From contig JAQICF010000009.1 of the NCBI GenBank assembly GCA_027858795.1, positions 1 to 30,475 on the forward strand: a DNA stretch of 30,475 bases. Reading direction: 5' to 3'. Source of the DNA: Candidatus Delongbacteria bacterium. GTDB lineage: Bacteria; Delongbacteria; UBA4055. Made by a program: the position numbers and the translations under genes. Below, piece after piece: positions 8,040-15,117 of the stretch; the stretch's first letter is position 1; each line of letters begins with the position of its first letter. A model generated the notes under the pieces. It saw only the letters and a list, made by a program, of their open reading frames with translations. It did no database searches and had not been told where the DNA came from.

Positions 8040-9045
8040 TTATGTTACTCCTAAGAATATAGCTTCTGGAGTTTTATAATTCAATGTTTTTCTTGGTCTT
8101 CTATTTATTTTGTCCACAGCTCTTTGAAGTTCTTCATCAGGTATATTTCTAAGAGAAATTCCTTTAGGGAAGTACTGTCTGAGTAATCCGTTCGTATTTT
8201 CATTCAGTCCTCTTTGCCATGAAGAATATGGATCTGCAAAATAAAAATCACATTCTAATTCCCTAGCAATATCTTCGTGGTATGTAAACTCAGAACCATT
8301 ATCCGATGTTATTGTATGTATTCTATCTTTAAACGGTTTTAGCAGCTCTATCGTAGCATTTCTCACATTCTCGGCTGTGTTAAAGTCGAACTGTTTTGCA
8401 AAAAGAAACTTCCCAGCTCTGTCCACTATTGTAACTATTGCACCTTCATGTTTCGCACCAACAACAGTATCAATTTCCATATCTCCAAATCTCTTTTTTT
8501 CTTCTACAATCGCTGGTCTTTCAGATATTGATCTCTTGTTTTTTATACTTGAGACTCTCTCACTTCCGTACTTTTTTCTTCTTTTTCCACTGTGACGCAA
8601 ATGAGTATATAGCTTCCCATAGTTTAGATAATCTTTGTAAATGTGCTTATATATTGTTTCATGAGATACCATTTCGATACCTTCTATTCTGCACCAGTCC
8701 GACACTTGCTCTGGGCTCCAATCCTCTTCGATCAATTCTGAAATAATTAATTCCATATCTATTGTCAATCTTTTGTTTTTGTAGGATTTTGATTGTCGAT
8801 CTTTTACTGCTTTGTGAGCTCGAACGGGAGAATATTTCCCATTGTGTGAGTTCTGGTTTATCTCACGAGAAATCGTGGACCTATGACATCCTAATTTACG
8901 AGCTATATCTGATTGTGTATAACCATAATCCAAAAAATCGGATAATTGTCGTCGTCTGTCCTGATTTAGTTGTGTGAATTTCCTGTGTTTTTGCAATACA
9001 ACACCTCCGGTTCAAATATAATAAACTGGTGTTGCATTTATTACT
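8023..9045 (-). mobile_element. IS30-family insertion sequence, about 1,023 bp
   Basis: A single transposase gene is bounded by perfect 17-bp terminal inverted repeats (8023-8039 and 9029-9045). The element is flanked by the 8-bp direct repeat TGAATTCA at 8015-8022 and 9046-9053. Because TGAATTCA is itself a palindrome, the ends could also be drawn up to 8 bp further out; the boundary given here is the one that restores the interrupted gene. IS30-type elements are known to favour palindromic targets, and TGAATTCA fits that. Perfect ends and an intact transposase indicate a recent insertion. Confidence 0.9.
8040..8996 (-). CDS. IS30-family transposase
   Basis: The 318-residue DDE transposase catalyses transposition of the surrounding element. 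The N-terminus carries a helix-turn-helix: GYTQSDIARKLGCHRSTISREI (residues 25-46, key residues GCHRSTISRE). The integrase-like core has the catalytic triad Asp176 (in EIDTVVG), Asp232 (in SDNGSEF) and Glu266 (in GLNENTNG), with IS30-typical INRRPRKTLNYKTPEA near the end. The start is a TTG at 8996 and is supported by a strong GGAGG 6-7 nt upstream in the IS leader. The protein is full length for the family, so the element may still move. Confidence 0.95.
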   Translation of the reverse strand: MQKHRKFTQLNQDRRRQLSDFLDYGYTQSDIARKLGCHRSTISREINQNSHNGKYSPVRAHKAVKDRQSKSYKNKRLTIDMELIISELIEEDWSPEQVSDWCRIEGIEMVSHETIYKHIYKDYLNYGKLYTHLRHSGKRRKKYGSERVSSIKNKRSISERPAIVEEKKRFGDMEIDTVVGAKHEGAIVTIVDRAGKFLFAKQFDFNTAENVRNATIELLKPFKDRIHTITSDNGSEFTYHEDIARELECDFYFADPYSSWQRGLNENTNGLLRQYFPKGISLRNIPDEELQRAVDKINRRPRKTLNYKTPEAIFLGVT

Positions 9046-11022
9046 TGAATTCACAATGTCAATTTCAACAAGCCCTTTTCGATTAAGTTTTTCAATTTGC
9101 TTATCAAATTTATCATCATCGAAAATTGAATCTGAATCGTTATTTCTATTTTTTATATAGAAATTGTCAATTATAGGAAGGTTTCCCTTTTTAAAAATTG
9201 GAAATGTTTTCCTCTTATTTATCCAATCTAGAAGATTATTATGGTTATTTATCATATATGTAATTGATTTCTCGAATGCTTTCACACTACTTTCATATCT
9301 TCTAACAAGTAACCTTCTCATAAATTTAGCCAAATTGACCTGTGTCTGTCTAAACATATTGAAATCACCAAAAGCATCGTCTATTTCCTTTTTGTACTTG
9401 TCAAAATTTCTAAAGTAAGATATTGGTTTATATCTAGCACCCTGCAAAGCTTTTCTTTTACTATTTTCATCAGGATCAATTTTATTCAAAGTATCCAAAT
9501 AAAGTTCTGATAATTCTCCGAGTTCATATTCCTGTGATACTGGGTCCCTAACAATAGGAAATTTTATTCCCTGTGCTTCCAAATCTTTCTTGTAAACTTT
9601 AATTTCATCAAGGTCAAGCCTTGACCTTCTTATTACCAATGGAGAAATAATATCTCTGATATCTTTGGATATTTTTTCAGCCTCTGCATTTAATCCAGGA
9701 GTTGGTTCTCCGGTTTTATTAGCCTTTTCAAGCTTCTTATAGTCTCCGATCAGTTTTGCAAATTTTTCTCCTAGATTTTCAACAGTTAAAATTGTCGATC
9801 TGTTAGGAATCTGGAATAAACTTACCATTGCAAAAATATCTTGAGGTCTGTTATTAAAAGGTGTAGCTGTTAAAAGCATAACTTTGTTACCTTGGCAGAT
9901 CTTTCTCAGATTAACATAATCATCAGTCATTTCATTTCTATATTTATGTGCCTCGTCTATGATTATTAATCTTTCTGAATCATCCCTTTCGTAAACATAT
10001 TCCAAAGCTTTCTCTATCATACCTGATGAAAATACTTTAGCATTAAAATCAAAATAATCTCTGTATTCGTCATCCCATTGATGCTTCAAGTGAGGAGGAC
10101 AGATAATAACAGTTCTCAATCCAAGGTTATGAGCAACTGTAGAAGCAATTATACTTTTTCCAAGCCCTACAACATCGGCAACAATTACACCATTATGCCT
10201 TTCAATTGTAACTAAAGCTTTCTTAATTGCGTCTTCCTGATATTTAAGATTGATATATTTCTCTTTCGTTATCTCTTTTGGGAGTTTCACATCTTCTTTT
10301 GATTCAATACTAAAATACTCGTCAAGTACTTTCAAATAAATATGAAAAGGTGAATAAAGTTTATTATACCATATTTTGCTTAAAACGGCCTGCTCAAAAA
10401 TTTCAAGATTGTCTTTGTCTACAATAATCACAGAGTCTTCCCACAGTTCCTCGAATATCTTTTTCCCTTCATTATATTCTGGCATATCTCTTATAACAAC
10501 ATTCAATTCAAATCTGTTTCTAAACCCAGCTGAAGTAAGATTACTTGAACCTGTAATCATTGTACCAGGAAAATCACCGCCCTGATTGTGGCTATCCTTA
10601 TTCTCAAAAAGATACATCTTAGAATGATTAGGAAGTAAAGTTTTTCTTACTTCTAATTTACCTTTTTCTATCATATCAATAAAAACTTTAAAAGCTTTTG
10701 AGTTTTCTTCATTATCAAAAATGTCAGAGTTGTTAAATATTTTTACAAGAGACTTATTATATTCATTACGAATCTCCATCTTTGAAAGATTATCCTGATT
10801 AAGAATTTCAAATTCTTTAACCTTATTCATCAATTGCCTTTCAACTTCCATACCTACCAATATTCGAAGATGTTTTCCTTCAAGATTTTGATAAATTTCT
10901 TTAAAACCTGAGAAATAAAAATATCCTACTAAGAAATAAAGATTCTCAGATGATGGCATAATATTATTGACGACATCTGTTAAAAGCTTATGTTGATTTG
11001 TAATAAATTGACTGTTATTCAT
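8896..11022 (-). CDS. PLD-nuclease + SNF2 helicase, N-terminal fragment
   Basis: This is the first gene of the defence operon. Residues 1-200 form a phospholipase-D-like nuclease domain with one HKD-type motif: HSK at 133-135 and GSSN at 158-161. Residues about 260-600 form helicase lobe 1: Walker A ADVVGLGKS (282-290), DEAH (356-359) and TATPFN (385-390). The native sequence ends near residue 656 (IDIVNS); the remaining residues to the stop at 8896 are read from IS30 DNA on the transposase strand in another frame. In intact relatives a PLD nuclease fused to a translocating helicase acts as the restriction arm, paired with a separate methyltransferase. The start ATG has AGGA 7-8 nt upstream. 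Without lobe 2, translocation should be lost. Confidence 0.9.
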   Translation of the reverse strand: MNNSQFITNQHKLLTDVVNNIMPSSENLYFLVGYFYFSGFKEIYQNLEGKHLRILVGMEVERQLMNKVKEFEILNQDNLSKMEIRNEYNKSLVKIFNNSDIFDNEENSKAFKVFIDMIEKGKLEVRKTLLPNHSKMYLFENKDSHNQGGDFPGTMITGSSNLTSAGFRNRFELNVVIRDMPEYNEGKKIFEELWEDSVIIVDKDNLEIFEQAVLSKIWYNKLYSPFHIYLKVLDEYFSIESKEDVKLPKEITKEKYINLKYQEDAIKKALVTIERHNGVIVADVVGLGKSIIASTVAHNLGLRTVIICPPHLKHQWDDEYRDYFDFNAKVFSSGMIEKALEYVYERDDSERLIIIDEAHKYRNEMTDDYVNLRKICQGNKVMLLTATPFNNRPQDIFAMVSLFQIPNRSTILTVENLGEKFAKLIGDYKKLEKANKTGEPTPGLNAEAEKISKDIRDIISPLVIRRSRLDLDEIKVYKKDLEAQGIKFPIVRDPVSQEYELGELSELYLDTLNKIDPDENSKRKALQGARYKPISYFRNFDKYKKEIDDAFGDFNMFRQTQVNLAKFMRRLLVRRYESSVKAFEKSITYMINNHNNLLDWINKRKTFPIFKKGNLPIIDNFYIKNRNNDSDSIFDDDKFDKQIEKLNRKGLVEIDIVNSSNKCNTSLLYLNRRCCIAKTQEIHTTKSGQTTTIIRFFGLWLYTIRYSS
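9029..9053. repeat. Right IS end: inverted repeat plus target repeat TGAATTCA
   Basis: GTGTTGCATTTATTACT (9029-9045) is the exact reverse complement of the left end and is followed by TGAATTCA (9046-9053). Confidence 0.9.
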
Positions 11023-11051
11023 ATAATAATCCTATTTTTATGGCTACACAC

Positions 11052-11086
11052 TAAATATAAACAATCCACAAGGTCAAATAGTGACC
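11052..11086 (-). promoter_or_regulatory. Putative operator-promoter of the helicase/methylase operon
   Basis: Read on the minus strand: palindrome GGTCACTATTTGACC (11086 to 11072), 12 nt, TATATTTA (11059 to 11052), then 29 nt to the helicase ATG. The same layout precedes cas6 (25304 to 25270). The palindrome would cover the -35 zone if TATATT is the -10 element. This is inferred from sequence and spacing only. Confidence 0.6.
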
Positions 11087-11210
11087 CTTTGCTAATTTTA
11101 TTTTGTTTTTCACTAATTTAAAGAATATAGCAGAACCATTCCATTAAGTCAAAACTAAAAACAATCATTTTCATTCAAATATATCCCCCCCGTTCAATAT
11201 TATTATTTAC

Positions 11211-11239
11211 TTGACTAAACTAGACATAATAATTATTTT
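11211..11239 (+). promoter_or_regulatory. Possible promoter of the EF-G-like gene
   Basis: TTGACT (11211-11216) is followed after 17 nt by TATTTT (11234-11239). This is a weak match to a sigma-70-type promoter in an AT-rich stretch and should be treated as a guess. The gap between 11023 and 11301 holds the divergent starts of this gene and the helicase operon and no other gene. Confidence 0.25.
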
Positions 11240-11301
11240 TAGCAGTCTATTACTGCGGGCAATATGTAATTAATAATTTATTATAAAAATTCGGAGGAAC
11301 A

Positions 11302-13383
11302 ATGAAGGCATATCATGCTAGTGATATTAGGAATATCGCGATCGTTGGGCATAACTCGGTAGGAAAAACTATCCTTGCCGAAAGTTTAGCTCACTTAACA
11401 GGAGCAACTACCAGATTAGGATCAATTGATGAAGGAACAACTCTTTCTGACTATTCTCAAAATGAGATAGATAAAAAATACTCTATCAGATCTTCTGTAG
11501 TAGCTTTAGAGTACAATAATAAAAAATTAAATTTGATAGATTGCCCGGGATATGCTGATTTTATCGGTGAAACTTACGCAGCTATAAAAGTTGCTGATAC
11601 AGTTCTAATTACACTTTCTGCTGCAAGTACACAAGGTACAGAAGTAGGAACTGAGAACGGTGTTGAAATTGCAAAAAAGTTCAATAAGCCTGCTGCATTC
11701 TTTATCAATAAATGTGATTACGAAAATGCGGATTATGATAAAGTAATCGCTAATCTTCAGATCGCTTTTACAACTTCTGTTACTGAATTTCAATTCCCTG
11801 TTGGTAAAGGTGAAAACTTTAAGGGTATAGTCGATGTACTTGATATGAAAATGTACGTGAATGAAGGTGGAAAATCAGTTGCAAAGGATATTCCTGAAGA
11901 TGTAAAAGATAAGGCTGAAGAAGCTAGAGCTACTTTGGTTGAGAATATTGCAAGTACAGATGAAGAACTTATGGAAAAATTCTTCGAAGAAGAAGATCTT
12001 TCTCCTGAAGATTTTAATACCGGATTTAAAAAAGCATTTAAAGAAGGTATGATAAACCCTGTTTTCTGTGGAAGTGCTATTAAAAGTGTAGGAATCGGAA
12101 CACTTGCCGATAAATTTATTGATATTTTCCTAGCACCTACAGAGAATCCTGTAAAGGCTATTAGTAATGATGCAGTAATTGATGTTGAAATTGATGAGGC
12201 AAAACCTTTCTCAGCATTTATTTTTAAAACAGTTGCCGAAGCTCATGTTGGAGATATGGCATATTTTAAAGTGGTTACCGGTAAATTAGCCGGTGCAACT
12301 GATGTTAAGAATAATGACGGAAATTCTGAAAGAATTGGGCAGATCACTGTTGCTACAGGTAAGAACAGATCTGAAGTTTCAGAAATATTTGCAGGTGATA
12401 TCGGGGCTGCTGTAAAGCTTAAACATAGTAAAACAAATGATTCTCTATTCGATAAATCAGTAAATTATCATATAGAACCTATCGCACTTCCTAACTCGTT
12501 GATCTGGGAAGCTGTAAAAACAAGAGATAAAAAAGATGATGCTAAGATCGGTCAAGCTTTAACTGCAATATCAAATGAAGATCCTACTTTTGGATATGAG
12601 ATCAATCCTGAACTACATCAAACGATCATTCACGGTCAAGGTGTAAAGCATATTGATACTAATATTGAAAAACTTAAAGAGAAATTCGGCATTGAGATCG
12701 ATGTTATGGAACCAAAAATTCCTTATAGAGAGACTATAACAGCAAGCGCTGAAGGATCTTACAGACATAAGAAACAATCCGGTGGTAAAGGTCAATTCGG
12801 TGAAGTTCACATGAGACTAAGACCTAGACAACGTGGTGAAGGATACAATTTCGTTAACGCAATTACTGGTGGATCAATCCCAGCAAGATTTATACCTGCG
12901 GTAGAAAAAGGTGTTAATGAAACTTTAGTAGGTGGTGTTATTTCTGGCTCTACAGTTGTTGATGTTGAAGTGGAACTTTTCTTTGGAAAATTCCATGATG
13001 TTGATTCATCTGAGATGGCGTTCAAGATAGCTTCTAGAATGTGTTTCAAGGATCTTTTCAAGAAAGCTAAACCAAGTTTACTTGAACCTATCAATGTATT
13101 AGTTGTGACTTGTCCTGAAGATTATACTGGTGATGTAATGGGTGATATTTCTACTAAGCGTGGAAGACCTGAAGGCATGGAAGCAAAAGCTGGTAAGCAG
13201 ATTATTACTGCTAAATTACCTTTGTCTGAACTTTACAGATATTCTACAACTTTAAAGACAATGACTCAAGGTAAAGGATCATTTGAGACTGAATTCAGTC
13301 ATTATGAAGTTGTTCCTCATGATGTACATCAAAAAATCGTTGATAAATACGAAGCTTCTAGAGGTCAGGAAGAAGAAGAATAA
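11302..13383 (+). CDS. Elongation factor G-like GTPase (EF-G paralogue)
   Basis: The 693-residue protein has the full EF-G length and layout: a GTPase domain at 1-280, then domains II-V to the end, including EGSYRHKKQSGGKGQFGEV in domain IV. GTP-binding motifs are P-loop GHNSVGKT (16-23), DCPGY (80-84) and NKCD (136-139). These differ from the canonical AHIDAGKT, DTPGH and NKMD of the main translocase, which points to the EF-G-like paralogue class (such as Thermus EF-G-2) rather than the housekeeping fusA product. Such paralogues bind ribosomes, but their specific role is unclear. The start is secure: GGAGGA lies 5 nt before the ATG. A strong terminator follows, so it is probably monocistronic. 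Confidence 0.9.
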   Translation: MKAYHASDIRNIAIVGHNSVGKTILAESLAHLTGATTRLGSIDEGTTLSDYSQNEIDKKYSIRSSVVALEYNNKKLNLIDCPGYADFIGETYAAIKVADTVLITLSAASTQGTEVGTENGVEIAKKFNKPAAFFINKCDYENADYDKVIANLQIAFTTSVTEFQFPVGKGENFKGIVDVLDMKMYVNEGGKSVAKDIPEDVKDKAEEARATLVENIASTDEELMEKFFEEEDLSPEDFNTGFKKAFKEGMINPVFCGSAIKSVGIGTLADKFIDIFLAPTENPVKAISNDAVIDVEIDEAKPFSAFIFKTVAEAHVGDMAYFKVVTGKLAGATDVKNNDGNSERIGQITVATGKNRSEVSEIFAGDIGAAVKLKHSKTNDSLFDKSVNYHIEPIALPNSLIWEAVKTRDKKDDAKIGQALTAISNEDPTFGYEINPELHQTIIHGQGVKHIDTNIEKLKEKFGIEIDVMEPKIPYRETITASAEGSYRHKKQSGGKGQFGEVHMRLRPRQRGEGYNFVNAITGGSIPARFIPAVEKGVNETLVGGVISGSTVVDVEVELFFGKFHDVDSSEMAFKIASRMCFKDLFKKAKPSLLEPINVLVVTCPEDYTGDVMGDISTKRGRPEGMEAKAGKQIITAKLPLSELYRYSTTLKTMTQGKGSFETEFSHYEVVPHDVHQKIVDKYEASRGQEEEE

Positions 13384-13400
13384 ACTATCATATTATTTGA

Positions 13401-13428
13401 AAGGGCGAATTTATTCGCCTTTTTTTTA
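13401..13428 (+). terminator. Rho-independent terminator of the EF-G-like gene
   Basis: The stem AAGGGCGAAT/ATTCGCCTTT has a 2-nt nominal loop and is followed by an unbroken T-run. It lies 17 nt after the stop codon. Confidence 0.9.
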
Positions 13429-13452
13429 TACTAATCTTAATTGGAGATTTAA

Positions 13453-14550
13453 ATGAATATTCAAATGGTTGACATGAAGAAGCAATATGCTCAGATCCAG
13501 GATAAAGTAGAACCTAAAGTTTTGGAAGTTTTAGAAAGTGGTATGTATATTGGGGGTCCTGAGTTAAAGAATTTTGAAAAAATATCTGCTGAATACATTG
13601 GCGTTAAACATGCCATTGGATGTGCAAATGGAACCGATGCTCTGCAAATCGCAATGATGGCTGCTGGTATTGAAGCCGGTGATGAAGTTATAACTACTCC
13701 ATTTACTTTTATTGCAACAGCTGAAACAATTAAAATGCTTGGAGCAATACCTGTATTTGTTGATGTTAAAGAAGATACGTACAATATTGATCCTGAGTTG
13801 ATCGAAGGTGCTATAACTGAAAAGACAAAAGCAATTATACCTGTTCACCTTTACGGACAGGCAGCTGATATGGATAGGATCATGGAAATTGCGGATAAGC
13901 ATAACCTTGTAGTTATCGAAGATAATGCTCAGGGTTTTGGGGCTAAATACAAAGGTAAACAACTTGGATCAATTGGTCACATGGCAACTGTAAGTTTTTA
14001 TCCTGCAAAGAATCTTGGTGCAGCCGGTGATGGTGGTTTGATTCTTACAAACGATGATGAATTAGAAACTAAATTAAGAATGATAGCAAACCACGGTCAG
14101 AATGAAAGATATAAGCATCAAGTTGTAGGTGTTAATTCAAGACTTGATCCTATTCAAGCTGCTATTTTATCAATAAAATTAGAGTATTTAGACGAGTGGA
14201 ATGCTAATAGAAGAGCTAATGCTGAGAAATACAAGAAAGCATTACAAGATGTTGCTTTGATGCCATATGAAGATAAGGATTGTTATCACATCTATCATCA
14301 GTTCTCAATTCAGGTTGAAAAAAGAGATGAATTGCAGCAGTTCCTATTTGACAACAAGATACCTAATGCTATCCACTACCCTATTCCATTACATTTACAA
14401 GTTGCATTCAAGGATAATAATTATCCTGTAGGAAGCTTTCCTATCTCTGAGAAGATTGCTGAGAATATTATCTCACTTCCAATGCATCCAGATCTTACTG
14501 ATGAAGAAATTAACTTTATCACTGATAAGGTAAAAGAGTTTTATAAGTAA
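13453..14550 (+). CDS. DegT/DnrJ/EryC1-family sugar aminotransferase (WbpE-like)
   Basis: The 365-residue PLP-dependent enzyme transfers an amino group to a keto-sugar nucleotide for surface polysaccharide building. Visible family marks are YIGGPELKNFE (32-42), ANGTDALQIA (58-67), GDEVITTPFTFIATAET (76-92), VHLYGQAADM (131-140), Asp157 for the PLP ring nitrogen in IEDNAQGFGAKYKGK (155-169), and the Schiff-base lysine Lys186 in SFYPAKNLGAAGDGG. HGQNERYKHQVVGVNSRLD and IHYPIPLHLQ resemble WbpE (UDP-3-keto-GlcNAcA aminotransferase), but the exact substrate cannot be fixed from sequence. GGAG lies 6 nt before the ATG. No other sugar genes adjoin it. Confidence 0.9.
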   Translation: MNIQMVDMKKQYAQIQDKVEPKVLEVLESGMYIGGPELKNFEKISAEYIGVKHAIGCANGTDALQIAMMAAGIEAGDEVITTPFTFIATAETIKMLGAIPVFVDVKEDTYNIDPELIEGAITEKTKAIIPVHLYGQAADMDRIMEIADKHNLVVIEDNAQGFGAKYKGKQLGSIGHMATVSFYPAKNLGAAGDGGLILTNDDELETKLRMIANHGQNERYKHQVVGVNSRLDPIQAAILSIKLEYLDEWNANRRANAEKYKKALQDVALMPYEDKDCYHIYHQFSIQVEKRDELQQFLFDNKIPNAIHYPIPLHLQVAFKDNNYPVGSFPISEKIAENIISLPMHPDLTDEEINFITDKVKEFYK

Positions 14551-14558
14551 TTCAGATT

Positions 14559-14582
14559 CAAGGGCTTTAAGCCCTTTTTTTA
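14559..14582 (+). terminator. Rho-independent terminator of the aminotransferase gene
   Basis: AAGGGCTT-T-AAGCCCTT is followed by TTTTT. It lies about 10 nt after the stop. Its right edge touches the stop codon of the convergent lipoprotein gene; on that strand no T-run follows the stem. Confidence 0.85.
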
Positions 14583-14918
14583 TTCCTTTACTTTGATCTC
14601 ATAACCGGATGGTAGTACTAAATTATATTTTTTATCCAGAATATCTTTAGTTCCCCTCAATTCGTTTAAACTGGCTGTTTCAGTTATGATGAGAATAGGT
14701 ACGTATATCGAAGATTCTGTTGTGATTTCGATATAATCTTCTTTATCAGTTAATTTGTGACCTTTAAATTCATCAGTAAGGTAATAAATTATAATTTCAC
14801 CATTTTTTTTATAAAGCTGCTTCACTTCTACATTAAAGCGCTGAGTTTCGACTTTAACATATTTACTGCCGCAGGATACAATAAATATCGTTATTATAAT
14901 AAATAATATTCTCTTCAT
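14580..14918 (-). CDS. Small predicted lipoprotein
   Basis: The N-terminus MKRILFIIITIFIVSC is a lipoprotein signal peptide with lipobox I-V-S-C, so Cys16 would be lipidated after cleavage and the mature part (about 96 residues) would be anchored in the membrane on the periplasmic side or outer membrane. The mature part is mixed charged/beta-rich and matches no family I know. The frame could extend four codons to a GTG at 14930, but the ATG at 14918 gives the typical Lys-Arg start. No clear Shine-Dalgarno is seen. It is convergent with the aminotransferase. Confidence 0.7.
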   Translation of the reverse strand: MKRILFIIITIFIVSCGSKYVKVETQRFNVEVKQLYKKNGEIIIYYLTDEFKGHKLTDKEDYIEITTESSIYVPILIITETASLNELRGTKDILDKKYNLVLPSGYEIKVKE

Positions 14919-15076
14919 AATTATTTGCACAAAAGTTAAATTACCGCAATAAATGTTGTAGTTTTTGGGATTAGGTTTGTATGTATTTTAAAAATCATAT
15001 TTTCTCCATCAGTAACATAATAAGCTATAAATAGAGAAATGTCAACTTTTCAATGTTTTAAATAGGCATATTAGGA

Positions 15077-15109
15077 GTTTCAATCCACGCTCCCCGCGAA
15101 GGGAGCGAC
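15077..15109 (-). CRISPR. Orphan type I-C-like CRISPR repeat
   Basis: On the minus strand this 33-nt GC-rich stretch begins GTCGCTCCC, has the stem CGCTCCC/GGGAGCG, and ends GCGTGGATTGAAAC. This is the classic layout of a type I-C (Dvulg) repeat and is unlike the adjacent I-B repeats. Only one copy is present. It lies 8 nt beyond the distal repeat of the I-B array and points in the same direction. The call rests on recognition of the repeat family. Confidence 0.75.
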
Positions 15110-15117
15110 AAGATGCT

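Larger units (their letters stand above)
6734..11022 (-). pseudogene. PLD-SNF2 helicase gene interrupted by IS30
   Basis: The gene is split by the element at 8023-9045. Removing the element and one copy of the flanking TGAATTCA (1,031 bp in all) joins the two halves in frame as EIDIVNS-GMKDIKD and restores a single 1,085-residue protein. The insertion falls between the two RecA-like lobes, after the DEAH-box lobe and before helicase motifs IV-VI. Confidence 0.9.

Noticed and set aside
15088..15107. I-C-like stem read simply as the terminator of the array transcript
   Set aside because: No T-run follows on the transcribed strand, and the ATTGAAAC end is specific to CRISPR repeats.
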